From the NCBI GenBank assembly GCA_963822765.1, contig CAWGJL010000054.1, positions 1 to 64,000 of the forward strand: a stretch of DNA of 64,000 nucleotides. Reading direction: 5' to 3'. Shown in pieces: positions 39,933 through 49,000 of this stretch (its first letter is position 1; every line of letters starts with the position of its first letter). The DNA comes from Palsa-504 sp963822765 (lineage in GTDB: Bacteria; Actinomycetota; Actinomycetes; Streptosporangiales; Streptosporangiaceae). The translations under genes were made by a program, and so were the position numbers. A model generated the notes under the pieces. The model was not told the DNA's origin and did no database searches. It saw only the letters and a list, made by a program, of their open reading frames with translations.

Positions 39933-41132
39933 ATGAAGATCGCTCTAGTAGCTCAGCACGCGACGCCGCTGCGCCCGCGCACCGGTGCCGGACCAGACAG
40001 CGATGACATCGGACTCAGCGAGCTCACCCGTGAGCTCGCCGCCCATGGTCACCAGGTGACCGTATTCGCCCAGAAGCATCAGCCGGACCTCCCCGATCAC
40101 GCCGAGCTGCACGACGGCGTGCGGATCACGCACATCAATGCCGGGCCCGCCCAGACCGACGGTGACCGGGGCGACGCCAGCCTGCTGGAGCGGGTGCCCG
40201 CCTTCAGCGGCCCGCTGCGCAGCAGCTGGGAGCACGAGCGGCCGGACGTCGTCCACGCACTGCGCTGGACGAGCGGGCTGGCCGCCCTGGCCGCCGCTCG
40301 CGACCTGGACATTCCCGTCGTGCAGGAGTTCAGCTCGCTCGGGGTCAGCGAACGGCGCGACCGGGTCCGGGCCGACGGCGCCGCGGCCGCGCGGATCAGG
40401 CTGGAGCCCGCCATCGGGCGCAGCGCCGACGCCGTGGTCGCCACCCACGCCGCGGATGCCTCAGATCTGGCCAGCCTGGGCGTGCACCGGTCCTCGATCA
40501 GGGTCGTCCCGTGGGGCGTCGACACCGATACCTTTACCCCCGAGGGCCCGGTGGCGGAGCGGGACGGCCGGCCGCGGCTGCTTACGGCCGCCGACCTGAA
40601 CGAGCGGGCTCCGCTGGAGACCCTGCTCCGGGCGCTGACCCGGGTACCCGGCGCCGAGCTGCTGGTCGTCGGCGGCCCGGACCGCGCCGACCTGCCCGAG
40701 GACCGCGCCTATCTCGCCCTGGCCCGGATTGCCGGGTCGCTGAACGTCTCCGACCGCGTGATCTTTACCGGCAACGTCGACCACGCCGAGATGCCGGCCC
40801 TGCTGCGCTCGGCCGACCTGGTCGTCAGCACCTGCCAGTACGAGCCGTCCGGCACTACGTCGCTGCAGGCTATGGCGTGCGGGACTCCGGTTATCGCACC
40901 GCCTGTGGGCGGTCACGTGGACGCCGTGGTCGACGGGACGACCGGCATCTTGATCCCGCCGGGCCGCCCCGCCCTGCTGGCCCAGCGGATCCGGCAGCTG
41001 CTGGCCCACCCCATGCTGATCGAGGCCTACGGGGTGGCGGCGGCCGACCGAGCCAGGTCCCGCTACTCCTGGGACCGCATCGCAGGCGAGACGCTCGCGG
41101 TTTACGACCGGGCCATCGCCCAGGCGGCCTGA
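39933..41132 (+). CDS. Glycosyltransferase, GT4 family
   Basis: 399 residues with the two Rossmann domains of GT-B enzymes: MKIALVAQHATPLRP at the N-terminus, RVVPWGVDTDTFTP near residue 188, and donor-site CQYEPSGTTSLQAMACGTPVIAPPVGGHVDAVVDG near residues 305-340. It transfers a sugar from a nucleotide donor to an unknown acceptor in the cytoplasm. The ATG at 39933 follows AGGAGG. The SigB-like promoter suggests stress-induced glycan or glycolipid synthesis. Confidence 0.88.
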   Translation: MKIALVAQHATPLRPRTGAGPDSDDIGLSELTRELAAHGHQVTVFAQKHQPDLPDHAELHDGVRITHINAGPAQTDGDRGDASLLERVPAFSGPLRSSWEHERPDVVHALRWTSGLAALAAARDLDIPVVQEFSSLGVSERRDRVRADGAAAARIRLEPAIGRSADAVVATHAADASDLASLGVHRSSIRVVPWGVDTDTFTPEGPVAERDGRPRLLTAADLNERAPLETLLRALTRVPGAELLVVGGPDRADLPEDRAYLALARIAGSLNVSDRVIFTGNVDHAEMPALLRSADLVVSTCQYEPSGTTSLQAMACGTPVIAPPVGGHVDAVVDGTTGILIPPGRPALLAQRIRQLLAHPMLIEAYGVAAADRARSRYSWDRIAGETLAVYDRAIAQAA

Positions 41133-41145
41133 CCGCAGCCGCAGA

Positions 41146-41182
41146 CCAGGGCCCGGGAAGCACGTCGCTTCCCGGGCCCTGG
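41146..41182 (+). terminator. Intrinsic terminator of the glycosyltransferase gene
   Basis: ccagggcccgggaagc (41146-41161) pairs perfectly with 41167-41182 around a 5-base loop, followed by gttt. It lies 13 bases after the stop codon. Confidence 0.85.
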
Positions 41183-41243
41183 GTTTGCGCAGACCATGGC
41201 GGGGAAGCCGGCTGAGGTTGCCGAGAAGGCGGAGGAGAGGCCG

Positions 41244-41810
41244 ATGACGGACGCGATCGAGCTGCTGCGACGCGATCACGACGAGGTCAGGGCGCTGCTG
41301 TCCGAGCTCGAAGCGAGCGCGGACCCGGTCCGTCCCGGCGATCGCGAGGGGCGGCGGACCGCGGTCGTCCAGGTCATCATCCGCGAGTCTGTGCACGAGG
41401 CGATCGAGGAACAGTACTTCTGGCCGGTCGTGCGACGGCGGGTCCACGATGGCGGCCGGCTCGCGGACCAGGCGGTGAGCCAGGAGATCGAGCTCAAGAA
41501 AGTGCTCGGCCTGCTGGCCGGGCTCGATCCGGGGGCTCCGGACTTCGAGCCGCTGCTGCGCCAGCTCACCAGGATCGGCCGCGCGCACCACGAGTTCGAG
41601 GAACGCCAGGTCTGGCCCGGTGTGCGGCTGGCGCTCAGCGAGCAGGAGCTGGCCGAACTCGGCGCGCAACTCGAGCGGGGCCGCAGGCTCGCGCCCACCC
41701 GGCCGCACCCGAACCTGTCCCCCGCCCCCGAAGTGCTGCGGCTGGCCGGCCGCATCGCCGGGGCCACGGACCGGATCAGGGACGCCCTGGCGGGCCGGCC
41801 CGGGCGCTGA
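41244..41810 (+). CDS. Hemerythrin-like HHE-domain protein
   Basis: 188 residues; a four-helix bundle binding a di-iron site. Metal ligands appear in RRDHDEVRALL (about residue 10), RESVHEAIEEQYFWP (about 52) and GRAHHEFEERQVWP (about 115). Roles include oxygen, NO or redox sensing and iron storage. The ATG at 41244 follows GGAGAGG. A 21-base duplication containing the stop codon (41805-41846) follows the gene. Confidence 0.87.
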   Translation: MTDAIELLRRDHDEVRALLSELEASADPVRPGDREGRRTAVVQVIIRESVHEAIEEQYFWPVVRRRVHDGGRLADQAVSQEIELKKVLGLLAGLDPGAPDFEPLLRQLTRIGRAHHEFEERQVWPGVRLALSEQELAELGAQLERGRRLAPTRPHPNLSPAPEVLRLAGRIAGATDRIRDALAGRPGR

Positions 41811-41846
41811 CCGGCGCGGCCCGGGCGCTGACCGGCGCGGCCCGGG
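41805..41846. repeat. 21-base direct tandem duplication
   Basis: Two adjacent copies of a 21-base unit beginning gcgctgaccggcgcggcccg span the stop codon of the hemerythrin gene. The second copy is non-coding. Likely replication slippage. Confidence 0.7.
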
Positions 41847-41896
41847 CGGGCCGGTCCGGGGTGTAGTGACGCCGATACGGGGTACTCCGGCAGACT

Positions 41897-43339
41897 ATGG
41901 CAGCGATCGTCACGCCCGTCGCCCCGGTCCGTTACAGCGGGTTCACCACCATGCCGCTGGGCGGCCAATGGCGGGCGGGGAGCAGCGGCAAGATCACGAC
42001 CGACACCGACCCGTGGAGCGGCGCCACCCTGACCGAGATCTCGCTGGCCGCGGCGGATGACCTCGACGACGCTTTCACCGCGGCCGAGCGCGCCCAGCGG
42101 GCCTGGGCGGCGCAGCCGCCGGCGGCCCGGGCCGGGGTCATCCGCGCCGCCGCCTCGGTGCTTGAGGCTCGCCGCGATGAGGTCAACGACTGGCTGATCC
42201 ACGAGACCGGCGCTCCGGTCGCCGCGGCCGAGCTCGAGTGGAACCTGGCCCACGAGGCGATACTGACCGCGGCGGCGCTGCCGTATCAGATCACCGGGGG
42301 CATCGTGCCGTCCGACCTGCCGGGCCGGCAGACCCGGGTCTGCCGGGTGGCGGCCGGGGTGATCGCGGTGATCAGTCCCGCGAGCTTCCCGCTGCGGCTG
42401 TCCAGCCGCGCCACGGCGGCCGCGCTCGCGGCCGGGAACGCGGTGATCCTCAAGCCATCCAGCGATATGCCGGTCACCGGCGGCCTGCTGATAGCCAAGA
42501 TCTTCCGGGAGGCCGGCCTGCCGGCCGAGCTGCTCAGCGTGGTCATCGCCTCCGGCGCGGAGGTCAGCGAGGAGATCACCGGGCATCGGGTGCCCCGCGT
42601 CATCTCCTTCGCCGGCTCGGCCGCGGTCGGCCGGACCCTGACCCGCCAGGCGGGCGGCAAGCGGCTCGTCGGCCAGCCCGGCACGGACGGGTCGCTGGTG
42701 GTCCTCGAGGACGCCGATCTGGCGGGGGCGGCGGACGCGGCGGTGTTCGGTTCCTTCGCCGGGCAGGACCAGATCTGCATGATCACCCGCCGGATCACCG
42801 TGCACCGGAAGGTGTACGCCGAGTTCACCGAACGGCTGCTGACCCTGGCGGGTTGCCTGCGAGCCGGCGATCCGGCAGCCGCGGACACCGACATCGGCCC
42901 GGTGCGCAACGCCCGGCGGCTGACCGCGATCCGGGACGCCGTGGAACGGGCCCGCGCCGAGGGCGCCCGCCAGGTGCTCGGCGGTGAGCCGGACGGCCCG
43001 GCCCGGCTGCTGCTGCCCCCGCACGTGCTGCTGGCGCGCGACAACGTGGCCAGTACCAGGGAGGACCTGGCCGGCCCGGTGATCACGATCGTCCGGGCCC
43101 AGGACGAACGGGACGCACTCCGGATCGCGAACGAGACCGGGTACGGCCGCTCGAGCGCGATCTTCACCCGGGACGTTGAGCGCGGCACGCGCGTCGCGCT
43201 CGGCCTGAACGCCGCGATGACGCACGTCAACGACGCTGCGGTAAACGGGGACGTCACCGACGACCCGGGCGGCCGCCGGGCTATCGGCGACCTCACCGCC
43301 GAGCACTGGGTCACCGTGCCGCTCGGCGCCGACTCGTGA
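41897..43339 (+). CDS. Aldehyde dehydrogenase-like protein lacking the catalytic glutamate
   Basis: 480 residues of the ALDH superfamily, near benzaldehyde/vanillin dehydrogenases. Kept: coenzyme-site AVISPASFPLRL and LKPSSDMPVTGG, ISFAGSAAVGR, and the nucleophile Cys294 in GQDQICMITRR. Changed: the LELGG motif reads LVGQPGT, putting Gln260 exactly 34 residues before the Cys, where Glu is standard; the C-terminal FGG.K.SG segment is replaced by DDPGGRRAIGDLT. NAD-dependent oxidation may be lost or altered. ATG at 41897, 86 bases after the hemerythrin gene. Confidence 0.85.
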   Translation: MAAIVTPVAPVRYSGFTTMPLGGQWRAGSSGKITTDTDPWSGATLTEISLAAADDLDDAFTAAERAQRAWAAQPPAARAGVIRAAASVLEARRDEVNDWLIHETGAPVAAAELEWNLAHEAILTAAALPYQITGGIVPSDLPGRQTRVCRVAAGVIAVISPASFPLRLSSRATAAALAAGNAVILKPSSDMPVTGGLLIAKIFREAGLPAELLSVVIASGAEVSEEITGHRVPRVISFAGSAAVGRTLTRQAGGKRLVGQPGTDGSLVVLEDADLAGAADAAVFGSFAGQDQICMITRRITVHRKVYAEFTERLLTLAGCLRAGDPAAADTDIGPVRNARRLTAIRDAVERARAEGARQVLGGEPDGPARLLLPPHVLLARDNVASTREDLAGPVITIVRAQDERDALRIANETGYGRSSAIFTRDVERGTRVALGLNAAMTHVNDAAVNGDVTDDPGGRRAIGDLTAEHWVTVPLGADS

Positions 43340-43383
43340 CCGGGGGTCCGGCCAGGGTTTCCTGGCCGTGACCTGGTGGCCGG

Positions 43384-45444
43384 TCAGCGGATCCGGACCG
43401 CGACCAGGCAGGCGTCGTCGCCGGTGTCAGAGACCGCGCTGGCCAGGATCTGATCGGCCTGGGCGGCGGCGGTCAGGTTGGGGGTCTCCGGCCGCCCGCG
43501 GGCTCCGGGACCCAGACTGGCGACGAACTCCGCGAGCACGTCTTCGATCGAGTCACCGCGCCGCTCGATCAGCCCGTCGGTGAACAACAGCAGAGTGTCA
43601 CCGGGTTCCAGCGGCTGCACCGCTTCCTCGTAGCTGGCGTCCGGGTCCATGCCGAGCAAGACTCCGCCAGGCAGCGGGAGCTCCCGTGCGGCCCCGCCGC
43701 GGACCAGCACGGGCGGCAGGTGCCCGGCACGGGCCCAGCGCAGCACGCGCGTCTCCGGGTTGTAGAGCCCGCACACCACGGTCCCGATCACGCCCGAGGT
43801 GAGGTGGCACATCACGCCGTTGAGCATGCCGAGCAGCTCGGCGGGGCCCGCCCCGGTGATGGCCAGGCCGCGCAGCGAGTTGCGGGCCGCGACCATGCCG
43901 GTCACCGCGTCAATACCATGCCCGGCGACGTCGCCGACGACCAGCAGCACGTCGTTGGCCGGCAGCAGCAGCGTGTCGTACCAGTCGCCGCCGACCAGAT
44001 GGCCCTCGCCGACGGGCCGGTAGCGCACCGCGACGTCGATCCCGGCCGCTTCCACCGGCACCGCGTCGGGCGGCATGATGGCCCGCTGCAGGCGCAGCGC
44101 GAGCAGGTGCTCCTCGGCGACCCGCTGCTCGCTGTCGGCGAGCTGGTCGCGCGTCGCGGCCAGCGCGACCTGCGTGTGATAGTGGGCCGAGACGTCCTGG
44201 AAGGCCCCGCGCAGCGCGACGAGCACTCCGGCGGCGTCCAAGACCGGTTCGGCGAAGACCCGGATCTGGCGGATGCTCCTGTCGTCGGGGTGCACCACGC
44301 GGAACGTCGCCGTCGCTGCCTCTCGCCGCTCGGCCAGGCGCTGACGGAAGCGTGTCACGACCGGCTTGTCGGCCGCCATCACGTAGCTGTGCAGATCGGC
44401 GAGCGGGATTTCTGTCCCCGACCGCGGTACCAGGCCGAACAGCTCGAAGGCCGAGTCGGTCCAGCGCACCTGCCCGGTGACGAGATTCTCCTCCCAGCCG
44501 CCGAGACGGCCGAGTCGCTGCGCGTGGTCCAGGAGCACGGCGAGATCCGGGGCCCGGCCGGCCACGTCGTCGCCGTGCCAGGTGAAGATCGCGCCGTCGA
44601 AGAACCGGGCCACCCGCAGGCCGGCCAGCGGCGGCGGAGCAGCCTCGCCCGGGGCTTGATGAGCAGGGAACCCGCTGGCCAGGGCCTCGCCGAGCGGGCC
44701 GGGAACGTACTGGGGCACACCGTCGGCCAGGACCTGCGCGGCCCGGGAGAACAGGCCCTGACCGGAAACGCTCGCCGGATACGCCTCCAGCAGCGTCAGC
44801 CGGGTCAGGTCGTCCGCGGTCCGGCCCGCAAGATCACGGAAGCCGGGGCTGACGTGCTCGATGCCGAAGTCGATCACCCGGCCGCTGTCATCTCTGATCG
44901 CCTGCACCACGAGCACGGAGTCGGCGAGGCCGTCCAGCAGCGTGTAGACGCCGGCCCGGGGCTGGGCGGCAGCCAGGCTGCCGTGCGCGAGCCGGGCGGC
45001 GATCACGGGCGCGCAGCCCGCGGCGAGCGCGGACAACTCCTGGCGGATCCCGGGGCCGAAGGCCGCGAGCGGCTCGGGCCAGCTGACCTCCATCACGCCG
45101 AGCAGCTGGCCGCCGCGCTCGCGCAGCGCGAGCACCGCGCGAGCGCCGCCGGCCGCGCCGGGTACCGGCGCGGCATCGCCTTCGGGCCGGCCGCCGGGCC
45201 ACCACAGGTCGGCCGCGCCCCGGGCCACCCGCTGGGCCGGGCAGTCGAGCTGCGGCGGGAGGTGCCGCCACCGGCTGGCCTCGCCCGGGCGCAGCCCGGC
45301 CTCGCCGAGCAGCGTGAGAGCGCCGTCCGCGTCCAGCAGCCACAGCACGACGGCGTCCGCGCCAAGGGCCCCGAGCACCGGCCCGGCCACGGTGCCGGTC
45401 AGCTCCGTGCCATCGGCGGCCAGCTCGGCGGCAGCCTGGATCAT
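43384..45444 (-). CDS. GAF/PAS sensor with SpoIIE-type PP2C phosphatase
   Basis: 686 residues. GAF-like domain about 5-155, PAS domain about 165-280, second PAS about 300-430 (GRLGGWEENLVTGQVRWTDSAFELFGL), a short coiled linker, and a SpoIIE/PP2C domain about 455-686 (GHLVGGDWYDTLLLP, VVGDVAGHGIDAVTGM, FTDGLIERRGDSIED, DDACLVAVRIR with the metal-binding Asp residues). It should dephosphorylate a STAS protein in response to a signal. The ATG at 45444 has no ribosome site and lies 37 bases after the ANTAR gene, so coupled translation is likely. Confidence 0.9.
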   Translation of the reverse strand: MIQAAAELAADGTELTGTVAGPVLGALGADAVVLWLLDADGALTLLGEAGLRPGEASRWRHLPPQLDCPAQRVARGAADLWWPGGRPEGDAAPVPGAAGGARAVLALRERGGQLLGVMEVSWPEPLAAFGPGIRQELSALAAGCAPVIAARLAHGSLAAAQPRAGVYTLLDGLADSVLVVQAIRDDSGRVIDFGIEHVSPGFRDLAGRTADDLTRLTLLEAYPASVSGQGLFSRAAQVLADGVPQYVPGPLGEALASGFPAHQAPGEAAPPPLAGLRVARFFDGAIFTWHGDDVAGRAPDLAVLLDHAQRLGRLGGWEENLVTGQVRWTDSAFELFGLVPRSGTEIPLADLHSYVMAADKPVVTRFRQRLAERREAATATFRVVHPDDRSIRQIRVFAEPVLDAAGVLVALRGAFQDVSAHYHTQVALAATRDQLADSEQRVAEEHLLALRLQRAIMPPDAVPVEAAGIDVAVRYRPVGEGHLVGGDWYDTLLLPANDVLLVVGDVAGHGIDAVTGMVAARNSLRGLAITGAGPAELLGMLNGVMCHLTSGVIGTVVCGLYNPETRVLRWARAGHLPPVLVRGGAARELPLPGGVLLGMDPDASYEEAVQPLEPGDTLLLFTDGLIERRGDSIEDVLAEFVASLGPGARGRPETPNLTAAAQADQILASAVSDTGDDACLVAVRIR

Positions 45445-45481
45445 CAGCGAACCGGTCCCGGACCGGCCCGGCCCGTGCGCG

Positions 45482-45835
45482 TCAAGGCCGCCGGAGCCGG
45501 CCGGGGCGGTCAGCGAGTGGCCATGTCATCCCGGCACCGCGGGCCTGGGTTTCCGGGGACAGGACCGCGACGGCCATCTCGGCGACCGGGATGCCGGTCG
45601 CCTGGGACAGCTCGGAAAGCTGGCTGGCGGCCTCGGCCGGGGACAGGCCGAGGCGCTCCATCAGCGCGCCGCGGGCCATCGCGACGACCGACTCCCCCGC
45701 CGCCGCGGCCTGGATCTGGTCCAGGACCCGCCGCTGGCGCTCGATGATCGCGGTCAGCCGGAGCACGTCCTCGTCGCTACCGGTCACGATTACCCGTCTC
45801 CCCGCACGCCGTACCGCCAATCCATCAACGCTCAC
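45482..45835 (-). CDS. ANTAR-domain RNA-binding protein
   Basis: 117 residues; a short N-terminal strand pair and coiled segment (about 1-40), then ANTAR (IQAAAAGESVVAMARGALMERLGLSPAEAASQLSELSQATGIPVAEMA, about 40-95). ANTAR domains bind paired hairpins in mRNA leaders and prevent termination. GTG start at 45835. It is in one transcript with the PP2C phosphatase at 43384. A second ANTAR gene lies at 54193. Confidence 0.88.
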   Translation of the reverse strand: MSVDGLAVRRAGRRVIVTGSDEDVLRLTAIIERQRRVLDQIQAAAAGESVVAMARGALMERLGLSPAEAASQLSELSQATGIPVAEMAVAVLSPETQARGAGMTWPLADRPGRLRRP

Positions 45836-46032
45836 AAACTCGTCGCAACCCGGTACCAGCAGTGCTTTTCAAGATCAGCGGCCACTGCAGGGGCGGCCTT
45901 TTCACGCCTTTGCCCTGCTGCTGACGTCCGCTCGGGCCCATGATAGTTACATCCGGTCTACCATCGGTAGAGATCGCACGACGGTGCTGAGCGGGTATCG
46001 CGCCGCATCGGCACAGCTGATGGGAGCGCTTG

Positions 46033-49000
46033 GTGACTGATACGGCTCAGTCAGGTCCGAGGCTAGACAAATCCGGGCTTGAGCAGCTACTTGCGGGGCT
46101 GACGGCGGTACGCGGCGGTGATTTCAGTACCCGCCTGGCCCAGACCGACGACCCGCTGATGGACGAGATCGCCACCGTCTTCAACGGCATGGCGGACCAG
46201 CTCGACCTGTTCACGTCCGAGGTCACCCGGGTGGCCCGCGAGGTCGGCACGGAGGGGAAGCTGGGCGGCCAGGCCTACGTCCCTGGCGTGTCCGGCACGT
46301 GGAAGGCGCTGACTGACTCGGTTAACGCCATGGCGGGCAACCTGACCGGCCAGGTCCGCAACATCGCGCAGGTGGCGACCGCGGTGGCCAAGGGCGACCT
46401 GAGCCAGAAGATCGACGTGGACGCGCGCGGCGAGATCCTCGAGCTCAAGTCCACCCTCAACACCATGGTCGACCAGCTGTCGTCCTTCGCCGACGAGGTG
46501 ACCCGGGTGGCCCGCGAGGTCGGTACCGAAGGGCGGCTGGGCGGCCAGGCCGACGTCAAGGGCGTCTCCGGGACCTGGAAGGACCTGACCGAATCGGTCA
46601 ACGTCATGGCGGCCAACCTGACCGACCAGGTGCGCTCGATCGCCGAGGTGACCACCGCGGTGGCCAAGGGCGACCTGAGCCAGAAGATCCGGGTCGACGC
46701 CCGCGGCGAGATCATGGAACTGAAGGAGACCATCAACACGATGGTCGACCAGCTCTCGGCGTTCGCCGACGAGGTGACCCGGGTGGCCCGCGAGGTCGGC
46801 ACCCAGGGCAACCTGGGCGGCCAGGCCGTGGTCCGCGGCGTGTCGGGCACCTGGAAGGACCTGACCGACAACGTCAACGTGATGGCGTCCAACCTGACCG
46901 CGCAGGTCCGGTCCATCGCCCAGGTGGCGACGGCGGTGGAGCGCGGCGACCTGAGCCAGCAGATCACGGTCGAGGCCAAGGGCGAGGTCGCCGCGCTGGC
47001 CCAGACGATCAACCGGATGGTCGGCACGCTGTCCGCGTTCGCCGACGAGGTGACCCGGGTGGCCCGTGAGGTCGGCACCGAGGGCCGGCTGGGCGGCCAG
47101 GCCGACGTCAAGGGGGTCGCCGGGACCTGGAAGGACCTGACCGACAACGTCAACTCGATGGCGGACAACCTGACCAGCCAGGTTCGCAACATCGCCCAGG
47201 TCACCACGGCGGTCGCCCAGGGTGACCTGTCCAAGAAGATCGACGTCGCGGCGCGCGGCGAGATCCTCGAGCTCAAGTCCACCCTCAACACCATGGTCGA
47301 CCAGCTGTCGTCGTTCGCGGCCGAGGTGACCCGCGTCGCCCGCGAGGTAGGCAGCGAGGGCCGGCTGGGCGGCCAGGCCGAGGTCGAGGGGGTGTCCGGC
47401 ACCTGGAAGCGGCTCACGGAGAACGTGAACGAGCTGGCCGGGAACCTGACCCGGCAGGTCCGCGCGATCGCGGAGGTAACCAGCGCGGTCGCCGCCGGCG
47501 ACCTGACCCGGTCGATCTCGGTAGAGGCACAGGGCGAGGTCGCCGAGCTCAAGGACAACATCAACGCGATGGTGTGGTCGCTGCGCGAGACGACCCAGGC
47601 CAACCAGCAGCAGGACTGGCTGAAGACCAACCTGGCCCGCATCGCGGGCATGATGCAGGGTCACCGGGACCTGGCCGTCGTGGCCGAGCTGATCATCGAC
47701 GAGCTCGCGCCGCTCACCGGGGCCCAGCACGCCACGTTCTTCCTGACCGAGCCGACCGCCGACGGCGACACCCAGTTGCGCCTCATCGCCGGATACGGGC
47801 TACGGACCGACAAGACGGCGCCGATCCAATACCGGCTCGGCCAGTCGCTGATCGGCCAGGTGGCCCGGAGCAAGCGGTCGATCGTGGTCGCGAACCTGCC
47901 CGAGGGCTACGTGACGATCTCCTCCGGCCTCGGCGAGGCGCCGCCCGCGAACCTGGCCATCGTGCCCGTCTTGTTCGAGGACCAGGTACTCGGGGTCATC
48001 GAGCTGGCCTCGTTCACGGCGTTCAGCCCGGTGCAGACCGACTTCCTGGAGCAGCTGACCGAGACGCTCGGGGTCAACTTCAACACCATCATCGCCAACG
48101 CGCGCACCGACACGCTGCTCACCGAGTCGCAGCGTCTCACCTCCGAGCTGCAGGCGCGCTCGGAGGAACTGCAAGCTCAGCAGGTCGAGCTGCAGCGGTC
48201 CAACGCCGAGCTGGAAGACAAGGCAGCCCTGCTAGCCGCGCAGAACCGCGATATCGAGACCAAGAACGCCGAGATCGAGCAGGCCCGGCAGGAGATCGAG
48301 GAGCGCGCCCGCCAGCTGGCCCTGGCCTCGAAATACAAGTCGCAGTTCCTGGCCAACATGTCACACGAGCTGCGCACCCCGCTGAACAGCCTGCTGATCC
48401 TGGCCCGGCTGCTGGCCCAGAATCCCGGCCGGAACCTGTCCGCCAAGCAGGTCGAGTACGCCAACGTGATCCACTCAGCCGGCTCGGACCTGCTGCAGCT
48501 CATCAACGACATCCTCGACCTGTCCAAGGTCGAGGCGGGCCGGATGGACATCCACGCGGAACGCTTCCCGCTCAGTACCCTGCTGGAGGATCTCCAGGCC
48601 ACCTTCCAGCCGCTCACCGCGGAGAAGGGACTGGACTACTCGGTCGAGACGGACCCCAGCGCCCCGCTGGAACTGTTCACCGACCGGCAGCGGCTGCGCC
48701 AGGTGCTCGGCAACCTGCTCTCGAACGCGGTCAAGTTCACCGAGCACGGGCACGTCCTGCTCCGGGTGGGCCTGGACCCGGACCGGCGGACGGCGGACGG
48801 CGATGACATCTTGTCCTTCTCGGTCGCCGACACCGGCATCGGCATCGCGCCGGAGAACCTCAGCACCATCTTCGGCGCCTTCCAGCAGGGTGACGGTACG
48901 CTCAGCAGGCGCTACGGCGGCACCGGGCTGGGACTGTCCATCGCCCGCGAGGTCGGTGCCCTGCTGGGCGGCGAGATCGCGGCGGAAAGCGAACTGGGCC

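Noticed and set aside
46219..47598. CRISPR-like array because of regular repeats
   Set aside because: Units are 276 bases with no spacers and encode HAMP domains in one long reading frame.
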